A stretch of 64,000 nucleotides of DNA, taken from positions 11,455,775 to 11,519,774 of the forward strand of contig NZ_SAUN01000001.1 of assembly GCF_004011505.1 (NCBI RefSeq), given 5' to 3'. Below, piece after piece: positions 34,752-43,489 of this stretch. The stretch comes from Nonomuraea polychroma (GTDB lineage Bacteria; Actinomycetota; Actinomycetes; Streptosporangiales; Streptosporangiaceae). A model generated the notes under the pieces. It was not told the origin of the DNA. It was given only the letters and a program-made list of their open reading frames with translations, and did not search any database. How positions within the stretch are numbered: the stretch's first letter is position 1; each line of letters begins with the position of its first letter. A program made the position numbers and the translations under genes.

Positions 34752-36031
34752 GCGATGTTCTCCTCGGGGTTCTGCTCCGGGTACCAGGTGCGCAGGACGC
34801 CCATGGGGGCGTAGCGCCAGCGGGGCAGGTGGCGGGCGGCGTAGATCAGCTCGCGGCACTCCTGCTCCACCTCGAAGGGGCGGATCAGGGTCTCGTCCAG
34901 CAGGTCTGGGCGGTTTCTCGCGGTCAGGCGGGCCTTGTAGGCGGTCACCATGATGGCGCGAGCCTCGGCTGCCCAGGCGGCCGCGGCTTCGGGCGGGGTG
35001 CCCCTTCTCTTGATCGCCACCTGGGCGGCGTGTTCCAGGCTGGTCGTGAGCTGGGCCACGTCCCTGGCGGGGGGCTGGTGCGGGTCCGCGTCCGTGACGG
35101 TGGGGTTGCCGTCGAAGTCTATGACCGCGTAGCCGTCTCGCCATCTGAGTATCTGGCCCACGTGGAGGTCGCCGTGGATCCTGACGCGTGGGGTGGTGAT
35201 GGGTCGCCGGCTCAGGGCTGCTAGATCGCGTCTCAGGTCCTGGGCTCTGGCGGCCAGCCAGCGGCCGTCCTCGCCATCGGTGACCTCCAGCGCCTCGGCC
35301 AACGCCCCCTCCGCCCTGGCCGCGGCCGACGTGGCGCCGGGCTCCGCCGCACGGGTGCTCGCCGTACCGGCGCCGGGTCGGCCGGCGCCGGTGGGCGTGT
35401 CGGTGCTGGTGAGGAGGGCCGGGGTGGGCCCGTTCTCGGGAAGGGGCGCGGCGGTCGGCGGCGGGAGGGTGGCGAGGGCGAGGTGGAGGTCGGCGGTGAG
35501 GCGGCCGAGGTCGGCGGCGAACGCGGTGGTGCCTGCTTGGGCCTCGTCCACGCACCACTCCCAGCCGTCTCTGGCCCCGGGAAGATACCCGGTCACCAGA
35601 GCCAGGAGGCAGTCGCGTCCGTCCACCGGGCCGGTCAGCGCCGCGTACGGAGGCGCGGTGTCGTTGAAGCCGGCCTCAACGAGGTGGGCGAGGATGTCAG
35701 GGGCGGGATGCGGGAGCGGCACCGGCGGCGTCATCCACTTGACGACCACCTTCTCGTCCACCACGACCGAGTAGTTCGTCTGGTCCACGTGGGCCCCGAA
35801 GTCACGCTCAGCGGGGGCCCCAGTGTGGAGATCCCTCCGGTCGTACGAGAGGGTGGGCAGCGGAAGGAAGCGGCGCACCGCGAACGGCGGTGGCGCGTCT
35901 CCCTCCAACACCGCCAGAAGGGCGGCCGTGAACCCGCGCTCGCGGGCGGTAAGGGGTTTCTCACCGAGAGAGATCAATCTCGGGGCTATTGAATGCCAAT
36001 TCAACACGGATAGCAAACTTCCTGGTCGCAA
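34748..36031 (-). CDS. Glucosamine-kinase-like (maltokinase/APH-fold) protein
   Basis: A protein of up to 427 residues with the aminoglycoside-phosphotransferase/maltokinase fold: HGDLHVGQILRW is the catalytic-loop (Brenner) motif and VIDFDGNP the metal-binding DFD motif. The DFDGNP version and the adjacent SIS gene fit the actinobacterial glucosamine kinase group better than maltokinase. An Ala/Pro/Thr-rich insert lies near residues 195-235. The start is uncertain: TTG at 36031, GTG at 36007 and TTG at 35977 are all in frame. A TTGAAT-N4-ATTCAA repeat at 35989-36004 would fall inside the longer version, so a start at 35977 with the repeat as operator is attractive. Confidence 0.75.
   Translation of the reverse strand: MRPGSLLSVLNWHSIAPRLISLGEKPLTARERGFTAALLAVLEGDAPPPFAVRRFLPLPTLSYDRRDLHTGAPAERDFGAHVDQTNYSVVVDEKVVVKWMTPPVPLPHPAPDILAHLVEAGFNDTAPPYAALTGPVDGRDCLLALVTGYLPGARDGWEWCVDEAQAGTTAFAADLGRLTADLHLALATLPPPTAAPLPENGPTPALLTSTDTPTGAGRPGAGTASTRAAEPGATSAAARAEGALAEALEVTDGEDGRWLAARAQDLRRDLAALSRRPITTPRVRIHGDLHVGQILRWRDGYAVIDFDGNPTVTDADPHQPPARDVAQLTTSLEHAAQVAIKRRGTPPEAAAAWAAEARAIMVTAYKARLTARNRPDLLDETLIRPFEVEQECRELIYAARHLPRWRYAPMGVLRTWYPEQNPEENIA
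35989..36004. promoter_or_regulatory. Inverted repeat TTGAAT-GCCA-ATTCAA
   Basis: Six-base arms around a 4-base spacer lie at the head of the kinase-SIS operon in a locally AT-rich stretch. If the kinase starts at 35977 this would sit over its promoter. Confidence 0.45.
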
Positions 36032-36148
36032 TATGGGGAAAAGTCTTGCTCATGTTGATATCTGCTGCAACACTCCTGGTCTGGTCTGCTGTGTCCGGTA
36101 AGGTCGCGCGACCCCTTGTACAACGCACATCCAGAAGGAGTAGCGGCC

Positions 36149-37264
36149 GTGTCCCGTATCCGGTTCACCCGTCGTCTTCCGGCCGCCGTGGCGGCGGCCG
36201 GCCTCGCGCTCGCCGTCGCGGCGTGCGGCGGTGAGTCGTCGACCAGCCCAGAAGGCACGACCGTGGCCAAGGCCGAACTCAAGGCCAACGCGGACCTGAC
36301 GCAGCAATCGCTCCAGATCACGGTTTGGGAGGGCTACACGCCCAAGGAGCTTCCCGAGAAGGCCAAGGAGAAGCTCAAGGTCAAGGACGTGAAGATCGGT
36401 TTCCACGACACCAACGAGACGGCGATGGCCAAGCTCACCTCCTCCGGTGACAGCGGCATCGACGTGGCGTTCGTGTCCGGCCAGTACGCCCAGGCGCTCA
36501 ACGAGCAGGGCCTGCTGGAGCCGATCCATCCGGAGCTGATCCCCAACCTGGCCAACCTCTACCCCGAGGCCACCCAGCTCGCCTATGACAAGGGCAACAA
36601 GTACTCCGTGCCCTACACCTGGGGCACCACCGGCATCTGCTACCGCTCGGACCTGGTGAAGACGCCGCCGACGAGCTGGAACGACATTCTGAAGCCGCCG
36701 GCCTGGGCCGACAAGAAGGTCACCATGATGACCACCGAGCGCTGGCTGGCCCTGCCCGCGCTCAAGGCGCTCGGCTACTCGGTCAACTCCGACAATGACC
36801 AGGAGATCGCCAAGGCCAAGGAGCTGCTGCTCGCGGCCAAACCCCACCTCCTCACCTACGACGACACCACGTTCGGCGACAAGCTGAAGTCCGGCGAGGC
36901 CCTCATGGTCGAGGCGTGGGACGGCTGGTGCCCGACGTCGGAGAAGAACATCAAGTTCGTGTTGCCGAAGGAGGGCAGCGACCTCTGGGTGGACACCATG
37001 GTGATCATGAAGACCTCCAAGAACAAGGAGGCCGCGCACGCCCTGATCAACTACATCCTCGACCCCGAGATCCACAGCTGGGCCGCCGAGAACATCAACT
37101 ACAAGGTCCCCAACAAGGCCGCCATGGAGCGGGTGCAGGTCCCCGAGGGTTCGCTGCTCGGCATCAAGCCCGCGGAACTGCTCAACGGTGAGGTGATCGT
37201 CGACCTGGGCCCGTCGTCGACCAAGTACACCCGTCTGTCGAGCGAAGTCGCGACACAGTCGTAG
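36149..37264 (+). CDS. potD: Polyamine (spermidine/putrescine-type) ABC substrate-binding lipoprotein
   Basis: A 371-residue PotD/PotF-family binding protein. The signal peptide ends in a lipobox (ALAVAACGG). The mature part starts LQITVWEGYTPKELPEK, and typical lobes follow (YSVPYTWGTTGICYRSDLV; GEALMVEAWDGW; a late DTMVIMKTSKNKEAAHALINYILDPE). GTG at 36149 is chosen because AAGGAG precedes it and it opens directly into the signal peptide. First gene of a potDBCA operon. Acidic and aromatic pocket residues suit a polyamine, but agmatine or a related amine is possible. Confidence 0.9.
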   Translation: MSRIRFTRRLPAAVAAAGLALAVAACGGESSTSPEGTTVAKAELKANADLTQQSLQITVWEGYTPKELPEKAKEKLKVKDVKIGFHDTNETAMAKLTSSGDSGIDVAFVSGQYAQALNEQGLLEPIHPELIPNLANLYPEATQLAYDKGNKYSVPYTWGTTGICYRSDLVKTPPTSWNDILKPPAWADKKVTMMTTERWLALPALKALGYSVNSDNDQEIAKAKELLLAAKPHLLTYDDTTFGDKLKSGEALMVEAWDGWCPTSEKNIKFVLPKEGSDLWVDTMVIMKTSKNKEAAHALINYILDPEIHSWAAENINYKVPNKAAMERVQVPEGSLLGIKPAELLNGEVIVDLGPSSTKYTRLSSEVATQS

Positions 37265-37269
37265 TCGCG

Positions 37270-38124
37270 GTGAAGTCTGAGACACAGACCCGGCCGGCGC
37301 CCCGTTCCCGGGGACGTCGGCTGGGTGCGTTCGTTTTCCTCTCGCCCGGGCTGGCGTACCTCGTCGTGCTGCTGCTGGTGCCGCTGGCACTGGTGCTGAG
37401 CTACACGGTGTTCCAGCGCGGGCGCTTCGGCGGCGTGGTGTACGAGTTCACCACCGAGAACTTCGCCCGTCTGCTGGACCCGCTCTACCTGGGCGTGCTC
37501 GGCGACTCCCTGCAGATCGCGGCCCTGACGACGCTGATCGCCCTGCTGCTCGGCTATCCGACGGCCTACGTGATCGCCCAGCTGCCGTCCAGGTGGAAGA
37601 CGGCCGCGTTGGTCGCCATCGTGCTGCCGTTCTGGACGAACTTCATCATCCGGGTCTACGCCTGGATCATCCTGCTCAGCGGGCCCGGCCTGGTGAACTC
37701 GGTGCTCGGCACGCAGCTGGAGCTGCTCTACAAGCAGGGCACGATCGTGGTCGGCCTGCTCTACTCGTATCTGCCGCTGATGGTGCTGCCGCTGTACGCG
37801 GCCATCGAGAAGCTCGACCCGCAGCTGCGCGAGGCGTCGGCCAACCTCGGCGCCTCCGGGTTCACGACGTTCCGCAAGGTGACGCTGCCGCTCACGGTGC
37901 CGGGCGTGCTGACCGGTTGCATGTTCGTGTTCGTGCCGAGCTTCGGGAACTTCGTCATTCCCGAGATACTCGGCGGCAGCAAGACGCTGATGGTCGGCAA
38001 CGTCGTCCGCAACGAGTTCCTGAAGGCGCGCGACTGGCCGTTCGCCTCGACGGTGACGCTGGCGCTCATCGCGGTGCTGGTCGTGCTGCTGCTCGCACAG
38101 GCATGGGCGGCCCGCCGTGCGTAG
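37270..38124 (+). CDS. potB: Polyamine ABC transporter permease 1
   Basis: A 284-residue binding-protein-dependent permease with six helices and the EAA loop EASANLGASGFTTFRKVTLPLTVPG that contacts the ATPase. It follows potD by 5 bp and overlaps potC by 8 bp. PotB and PotC form the heterodimeric channel. Confidence 0.92.
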   Translation: MKSETQTRPAPRSRGRRLGAFVFLSPGLAYLVVLLLVPLALVLSYTVFQRGRFGGVVYEFTTENFARLLDPLYLGVLGDSLQIAALTTLIALLLGYPTAYVIAQLPSRWKTAALVAIVLPFWTNFIIRVYAWIILLSGPGLVNSVLGTQLELLYKQGTIVVGLLYSYLPLMVLPLYAAIEKLDPQLREASANLGASGFTTFRKVTLPLTVPGVLTGCMFVFVPSFGNFVIPEILGGSKTLMVGNVVRNEFLKARDWPFASTVTLALIAVLVVLLLAQAWAARRA

Positions 38125-38899
38125 GTCCAAGGTCTTGTACGTCCCGTTCTGGGCCACGTACGTCTTCCTCTACCTGCCGATCGTCGTGCTGGTGGTCATG
38201 TCGTTCAACGCCGGCAGGTCCGCCTACACCTACGAGGGGTTCAGCCTCAAGTGGTACGGCGAGCTGGCCGCCGACGAGCGGATCAGGACCGGTGTGGTCA
38301 ACACGCTCGTCGTGGCCGCCGGCTCGACGGTGATCGCGACCGTGCTCGGCACGCTGCTGGCCGTCGGCCTGCTCCGGTACACCCGGTCGAAGGCCCTGGA
38401 CGCGCTGGCGATGATGCCGGCCGTGCTGCCCGACCTGGTGCTGGCGATCGGGCTGATGCTCTTCTACGGCCTGATCGACATGACGCTCGGCCTGCACTCG
38501 GTGATGCTCTCGCACGCGCTGTTCTCGATGGCGTTCGTCGCGGCGGTGGTGCGCACCAGGCTCGCGGGCGCCGACTCCTCTCTGGAGGAGGCCTCGCGCG
38601 ACCTCGGGGCCGGGCCGGTGGTCACGTTCTTGAAGATCACGCTGCCGCAGCTGACGCCCGGCATCGTCGCGGGCGCGCTGCTGGCGTTCACGCTGTCGGT
38701 GGACGAGTTCGTGATCGCCTTCTTCACGATCGGGAACGACGAGCCGACGCTGCCGATCGTGATCTATTCAATGATCCGTTTCGGGGTGACCCCGAAGATC
38801 AACGCGCTGGCCGCGATCCTGCTCCTGCTGAGCTTCACGGCGGTGATCGCCGGGCAGCGGCTGACCAAGATCGGGGAGAAGTCACGTGCTCAAGATTGA
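38117..38899 (+). CDS. potC: Polyamine ABC transporter permease 2
   Basis: A 260-residue permease with six helices and the EAA loop EEASRDLGAGPVVTFLKITLPQLTPG. It overlaps potB by 8 bp and potA by 14 bp, so the channel and ATPase subunits are translationally coupled. Confidence 0.92.
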   Translation: MRRSKVLYVPFWATYVFLYLPIVVLVVMSFNAGRSAYTYEGFSLKWYGELAADERIRTGVVNTLVVAAGSTVIATVLGTLLAVGLLRYTRSKALDALAMMPAVLPDLVLAIGLMLFYGLIDMTLGLHSVMLSHALFSMAFVAAVVRTRLAGADSSLEEASRDLGAGPVVTFLKITLPQLTPGIVAGALLAFTLSVDEFVIAFFTIGNDEPTLPIVIYSMIRFGVTPKINALAAILLLLSFTAVIAGQRLTKIGEKSRAQD

Positions 38900-39935
38900 C
38901 GGCATCAGCCGCAGGTTCGGGAACGTCACCGCGCTCGACGACGTCTCGCTCCAGATCGAGCAGGGCGAGTTCTTCGCCCTCCTGGGGCCCTCCGGCTGCG
39001 GCAAGACCACACTGCTGCGCATCGTCGCCGGGTTCGAGACGCCGGACGCGGGCAAGGTGACGCTCGACGGGGACGATCTGCTGTCGAAGGCGCCCAACCG
39101 GCGGCCGATCAGCCTCATGTTCCAGTCGTATGCACTCTTTCCACACATGACCGTCGCCAAGAACGTGGCGTACGGGCTGGAGCGCGAGCGCCTGCCCCGC
39201 CAGGAGATCAAGCAGCGCGTCGGCGAGGTGCTGGAGACGGTGGGCCTTTCCCAGCACGCGAGCCGCAAGCCCGCGCAGCTGTCCGGCGGGCAGCGGCAGC
39301 GGGTCGCGCTGGCCCGCTCCATCGTCAAGCGGCCCCGCCTGCTGCTGCTCGACGAACCCCTGTCGGCCCTGGACAAGAAGGTCCGCGCCGACATGCAGCT
39401 GGAGCTCAAGCGCCTGCAGCACGAGGTCGGGATCACGTTCGTGGTCGTCACCCACGACCAGGAGGAGGCCATGTCGCTGGCCGACCGCATCGCGGTCTTC
39501 GACAGCGGCAGGGTGCGCCAGGTGGACGAGCCGGTCGTGCTCTACGAGCGGCCGCGTTCGCCGTTCGTGGCCGACTTCGTCGGCGCCAACAACCTCTTCC
39601 ACGGCACGGCGAGCGGCATGGACGCGCTCAAGAGCGAGAAGTTCGGCATGTTGCCGGGCACCCCTCTGACGGAGCTCGCCGCGGGCTCAGAGGCCCTGCT
39701 GGCGGTGCGCCCGGAGAAGGTCGAGCTCGCCGACGAGAGCGCCGTCAGGGGCCTCACGGGCAGCGTCCTGGACGTCAGCTTCTACGGCGGCGTGTCGCAC
39801 ATCTCTGTCGACGTGCCTGGGCATCCCAAGCCGGTGCTGGTGGCCGTGCAGGGGGCGAGCTCGATGCAGGCGGGGGCCAGGGTCAAGGTGCGCTGGAACG
39901 CCCAGGACGCGGTGCTCATGGCGGTCGACCAGTGA
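38886..39935 (+). CDS. potA: Polyamine ABC transporter ATPase
   Basis: A 349-residue MalK/PotA-type ATPase: Walker A GPSGCGKTT, Q-loop MFQSYALFPHMTV, signature LSGGQRQRVALARSI, Walker B LLLLDEPLSALD, H-loop VVTHDQEEA, and a C-terminal TOBE domain from about residue 265. It closes the pot operon and faces a convergent TetR gene 5 bp away. Confidence 0.93.
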   Translation: MLKIDGISRRFGNVTALDDVSLQIEQGEFFALLGPSGCGKTTLLRIVAGFETPDAGKVTLDGDDLLSKAPNRRPISLMFQSYALFPHMTVAKNVAYGLERERLPRQEIKQRVGEVLETVGLSQHASRKPAQLSGGQRQRVALARSIVKRPRLLLLDEPLSALDKKVRADMQLELKRLQHEVGITFVVVTHDQEEAMSLADRIAVFDSGRVRQVDEPVVLYERPRSPFVADFVGANNLFHGTASGMDALKSEKFGMLPGTPLTELAAGSEALLAVRPEKVELADESAVRGLTGSVLDVSFYGGVSHISVDVPGHPKPVLVAVQGASSMQAGARVKVRWNAQDAVLMAVDQ

Positions 39936-39940
39936 GCCGG

Positions 39941-40561
39941 TCAGAGTGCCAGATCGTTGCCCGTGGCCGCACGGGCGTACGAAAGGATCAGCTCCGCCGC
40001 CTCATCCGGGCCGATCACCGGGTGCCTGGCCGTGATGCGGTAACCGTACGCATCCTCCAGGGCGACCAGGTTGCGCGCGATCGTCAGCGAGTCCGAGCCC
40101 AGCCGGAACACGCCGAGGGCGGCTCCCGTGTCCAGGATGGCCTGGTACATCGACACCTGGCGGTCGTAGAGCGAGGTGAGCAGGACGCCGTAGACCCGGT
40201 TGCGACCGGCGGCTCCGCCCAGCTCGTTGAGCAGGCGCACGTCCGGGTCGAGCGGCCCGGTCGGCAGCCCGGACTTGATCGTGACGACCAGCTTCTCGGC
40301 CGGGTCGGTGAAGTCGGCCAGCCGGCGCATCCGCTGCTCGTAGAAGCGCTCCATCCCCGCGTGTTGTGCCTCGACCAGCAGCTCGCTGAGGTCGGGGTAG
40401 TGGTAGAGGACGGCTCCGGAGGTGAGCCCGGCCTCCTCGGCGACGTGCGAGAGCTGTACCCGGTCGATGCCGTGGCGGACGATGGCTTTGCGCGCCGCCT
40501 CGATCAAGTCGAGACGGCGGTCGCTCCTGCTCTTGCGCTGTGCCACCCTCACCACCTTCAC
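39941..40561 (-). CDS. TetR-family transcriptional regulator
   Basis: A 206-residue TetR protein with HTH KAIVRHGIDRVQLSHVAEEAGLTSGAVLYHYPD and a C-terminal domain with GVFRLGSDSLTIARNLVALEDAYGYRI. The ATG at 40561 is one of several close starts. It is divergent from the glycosyltransferase gene and convergent with potA, so it probably controls the polyamine/aldehyde dehydrogenase locus. The sensed molecule may be a polyamine or its aldehyde (inference). Confidence 0.88.
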   Translation of the reverse strand: MKVVRVAQRKSRSDRRLDLIEAARKAIVRHGIDRVQLSHVAEEAGLTSGAVLYHYPDLSELLVEAQHAGMERFYEQRMRRLADFTDPAEKLVVTIKSGLPTGPLDPDVRLLNELGGAAGRNRVYGVLLTSLYDRQVSMYQAILDTGAALGVFRLGSDSLTIARNLVALEDAYGYRITARHPVIGPDEAAELILSYARAATGNDLAL

Positions 40562-40606
40562 ATGTTTGGTTACCGTTCAGTTAGCCGTGACCATAGTGCC
40601 CTTAAC

Positions 40607-40646
40607 TTGACCTTCACGCTAGACACGTTTTTGAATTGCCCTTCAA
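40607..40646 (+). promoter_or_regulatory. Promoter and inverted repeat upstream of the glycosyltransferase
   Basis: TTGACC (40607-40612) and TTGAAT (40631-40636), 18 bases apart, fit -35/-10 elements. The -10 lies inside TTGAA-N6-TTCAA (40631-40646), a likely operator for the divergent TetR protein or another repressor. The ATG at 40672 is about 26 bases beyond. Confidence 0.55.
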
Positions 40647-40671
40647 CTCGCTGAACTTCCCCGGAGTGTCG

Positions 40672-41952
40672 ATGTCTCTCACGATCCTGTTCATGCCGGA
40701 AAGCGCGTACGGTCCGACCAACAACTCCATCGGCATCGGCGACATCCTGCGCCGCCGTGGCCACCGCGTCGTCTTCGCCGCCGAGGCGTCGTGGAAGGGC
40801 AAGCTGGAGGCGCTCGGCTTCGAGGAAGACCTGGTCGACCTCGCGCCTCCAGCCGAGGACGCCACTGGAGGCGCTGAGCAGGACCCGGGCCAGTTCTGGA
40901 AGGACTTCATCCGCGAGACCGCGCCCGAATACCGCAAGAGCACGAAGGAGCAGCTCGAGACCGTCACCGCGCCCATCTGGGCCGAGCTGATCGACGGCGC
41001 GAAGTACTGCGAGCCGCAGCTCAAGGCCATCATCGAGCGCGTGAACCCGGACGTGATCGTCGAGGACAACGTGATCACGTTCCCGGCGCTGCTCACGGCG
41101 GGCAAGAAGTTCGTCCGCATCGTCTCGTGCAACCCGCTGGAGGTGCGCGGGGAGAACATCGCGCCGGTCTTCTCCGGACTGCCCGCGGACGACCGCTCCG
41201 AGTGGGACGCCTTCCGCACCGAGTACGACCGCACCCACCGCGAGCTGTGGAGCGCCTTCAACGAGTGGTGCGTCGAGCAGGGCACCGAGCCGCTGCCCGA
41301 CCTCACCTTCATCCACGAGGGCGACCTGAACCTCTACGTCTACCCGGAGATCCTCGACTACACCGACGCCCGCCCGCTCGGCCCTGCCTGGCACCGGCTC
41401 GACTCCTCGGTCCGCGAGACGGACGAGGAGTTCGCGCTGCCCTTCCAGCGCAACGACGGCGCGCTGATCTACTTCTCGCTCGGTTCGCTGGGCTCCTCCG
41501 ACGTGGAGCTCATGCAGCGGGTGATCGACGTGCTGGCCACCACCCCGCACCAGTACATCGTCTCCAAGGGCCCGCTGCACGAGGAGATCAAGCTCGCCGA
41601 CAACATGTGGGGCGCCGAGTTCCTCCCGCAGACCAAGATCATCCCGCAGTGCGACCTGGTCATCACCCACGGCGGCAACAACACGACCACCGAGGCGCTG
41701 CACTTCGGCAAGCCGATGATCCTGCTGCCGCTCTTCTGGGACCAGTACGACAACGCCCAGCGGGTCGATGAATTGGGCTATGGTGTCAAACTTTCGACCT
41801 ACACCTTCACCGACGAGGAACTGACCGGGGCGATCGCCCGGCTGCTCGGCGACACCGAGCTGCGGGCGCGGCTCGCCGCCGCGGGCGAGGAGATCCGGCG
41901 TCGCGACGGCCTGCGCAAGGCCGCCGACCTGATCGAGCAGCTCGGCCAGTAA
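40672..41952 (+). CDS. MGT/UGT-type glycosyltransferase
   Basis: A 426-residue GT-B enzyme of the macrolide-glycosyltransferase/UDP-glucuronosyltransferase type. The N-terminal acceptor half begins ILFMPESAYGPTNNSIGIGDILRRRGHRV. The C-terminal donor half carries FSLGSLGSSD, then QTKIIPQCDLVITHGGNNTTTEALHFGKPMILLPLFWDQYDNAQRVDELGYG, the nucleotide-sugar motif with its HGG and DQ residues. ATG at 40672 (CGGAG upstream) is preferred over 40636. It lies 10 bp before an aldehyde dehydrogenase gene and next to polyamine import genes, an unusual setting for this family. Acceptor unknown. Confidence 0.85.
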   Translation: MSLTILFMPESAYGPTNNSIGIGDILRRRGHRVVFAAEASWKGKLEALGFEEDLVDLAPPAEDATGGAEQDPGQFWKDFIRETAPEYRKSTKEQLETVTAPIWAELIDGAKYCEPQLKAIIERVNPDVIVEDNVITFPALLTAGKKFVRIVSCNPLEVRGENIAPVFSGLPADDRSEWDAFRTEYDRTHRELWSAFNEWCVEQGTEPLPDLTFIHEGDLNLYVYPEILDYTDARPLGPAWHRLDSSVRETDEEFALPFQRNDGALIYFSLGSLGSSDVELMQRVIDVLATTPHQYIVSKGPLHEEIKLADNMWGAEFLPQTKIIPQCDLVITHGGNNTTTEALHFGKPMILLPLFWDQYDNAQRVDELGYGVKLSTYTFTDEELTGAIARLLGDTELRARLAAAGEEIRRRDGLRKAADLIEQLGQ

Positions 41953-41962
41953 AGGATCTTCC

Positions 41963-43360
41963 ATGCGTGAACTGATCAACCCCGCCACCGGGCTCCCGTG
42001 TGCCGAAATTCCGGACACGCCGGTGGAGGGTGTGGCGTCGGCCGTACGGGCGGCGCGCGCCGCGTACGAGGAGTGGTCGCAGACCACCCCGGCCGAGCGC
42101 GCGCGGCTGCTGCTGCGGCTGGCCGACCTCGTGGAGGCCGACGCCGAGGAGCTGACCAGGCTCGAGGTCGAGGAGACGGGCAAGCCCGCGACGGTGTTCA
42201 GGGACGGCGAGCTGCCGTTCGCCGTGGACAACCTGCGCTTCTTCGCCGGCGCCGCCCGCTCGCCGGACGGCTCGGGTGCCGGGGTGTTCAGCCCCGGTTA
42301 CACCTCGGTCATGCTGCGCCGTCCCGTCGGGGTGGTGGGGTCGATCGCGCCGTGGAACTTCCCGTTCGTCATGGCCGTATGGAAGGTCGGCCCGGCGGTG
42401 GCCGCCGGCAACGCCGTAGTGATCAAGCCGGCCCCGCAGACGCCGCGTACGACGTTGCGGCTGGCCGAGCTGTTCGCCAAGGCAGGCGCGCCCGACGGGC
42501 TCGTCCAGGCGGTCACCGGCGACGCCGAGGTCGGTCAGGCGCTGGTCACCGATCCCGGTGTGGACATGGTCAGCGTCACGGGCTCCACGGAGACCGGCCG
42601 GGCCGTGATGTCCGGCGCCGCCGCCACGCTCAAGCGGGTGCACCTGGAGCTCGGCGGCAAGGCGCCGGCGCTGGTCTTCGAGGACGCCGACCTGGCGGAG
42701 ATGGCTCGCGGCGTGGCGATGGGGGCGACGTACAACACCGGGCAGGACTGCACGGCCGCCACCCGCGTCTACGTCGCCAGGGAGGTCTTCGGTGACGCGG
42801 TCGAGGCGCTCCGGGCAACACTTGCCGAAATATCCTTCGGCGACCCGTGGGACCCGGCGACGGACATCGGGCCGCTGATCTCGGCCGCTCACCGGGAGCG
42901 GGTGCACGGGTTCGTCTCCCGCTCCGGAGGCCGCGTGCTGCACGGCGGCGTCCCCGGCGACGGGCCCGGGTTCTTCTACCCGCCCACGCTGGTAACGGAT
43001 GTCTCACAGGACAGTGACATCGTGCAGGGCGAACTGTTCGGGCCGGTCCTGGTGGCGCTGCCGTTCGACGGCGAGGACGAGGCGGTCCGGCTGGCCAACG
43101 ACACCACCTACGGCCTGGCCTCCTCGGTGTGGACGCGTGACGTGTCCAGGGCGATGCGCGTCTCCCACCGGCTCGACGTGGGGGTGACCTGGGTGAACGA
43201 CCATCTGCCCATTGCCAGCGAGGCGCCGCACGGCGGGGTGAAGGGCAGCGGGTTCGGCAAGGACATGAGCCAGGAGGCGGTCCTGGAGTACTCGGTGACG
43301 CGGCATCTCATGGTGAAGCACGCGGCACCGGCCGAGCGGGACTCTTTCCGGCCCGCCTGA
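41963..43360 (+). CDS. Aldehyde dehydrogenase (aminobutyraldehyde-type)
   Basis: A 465-residue NAD(P)-dependent aldehyde dehydrogenase. APWNFPFVMAVWK is the cofactor segment, VSVTGSTETGRAV the Rossmann loop, LELGGKAP carries the general-base Glu, and NTGQDCTAATRV carries the catalytic Cys. Resemblance to PatD/gamma-aminobutyraldehyde dehydrogenases plus the adjacent polyamine importer suggest oxidation of 4-aminobutanal or 4-guanidinobutanal. It is co-transcribed with the glycosyltransferase gene, and a hairpin follows its stop. Confidence 0.9.
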   Translation: MRELINPATGLPCAEIPDTPVEGVASAVRAARAAYEEWSQTTPAERARLLLRLADLVEADAEELTRLEVEETGKPATVFRDGELPFAVDNLRFFAGAARSPDGSGAGVFSPGYTSVMLRRPVGVVGSIAPWNFPFVMAVWKVGPAVAAGNAVVIKPAPQTPRTTLRLAELFAKAGAPDGLVQAVTGDAEVGQALVTDPGVDMVSVTGSTETGRAVMSGAAATLKRVHLELGGKAPALVFEDADLAEMARGVAMGATYNTGQDCTAATRVYVAREVFGDAVEALRATLAEISFGDPWDPATDIGPLISAAHRERVHGFVSRSGGRVLHGGVPGDGPGFFYPPTLVTDVSQDSDIVQGELFGPVLVALPFDGEDEAVRLANDTTYGLASSVWTRDVSRAMRVSHRLDVGVTWVNDHLPIASEAPHGGVKGSGFGKDMSQEAVLEYSVTRHLMVKHAAPAERDSFRPA

Positions 43361-43374
43361 AATCGTGGACGGCG

Positions 43375-43408
43375 AAACACGCCCAGGTGTGATGCGTGGG
43401 GCGTGTTT
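43375..43408 (+). terminator. Terminator hairpin after the aldehyde dehydrogenase gene
   Basis: AAACACGCCC (43375-43384) and GGGCGTGTTT (43399-43408) form a perfect 10-bp stem with a 14-base loop, 15 bp after the stop codon. The 3' arm ends in TTT. Confidence 0.75.
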
Positions 43409-43444
43409 GATGGGATATGTTCTGTTGGCCTATCTGGTACGGGT

Positions 43445-43459
43445 TGTGCTCCAATTACC
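43445..43459 (+). promoter_or_regulatory. Shared conservon-upstream element (conservon 3)
   Basis: TGTGCTCCAATTACC matches the conservon 2 element at 14 of 15 bases. It lies 45 bp before the first possible cvnA3 start (43490) and 90 bp before the next (43535). Confidence 0.45.
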
Positions 43460-43489
43460 CAGCCGGACTAACTCCCAAGCGCCCCACGC

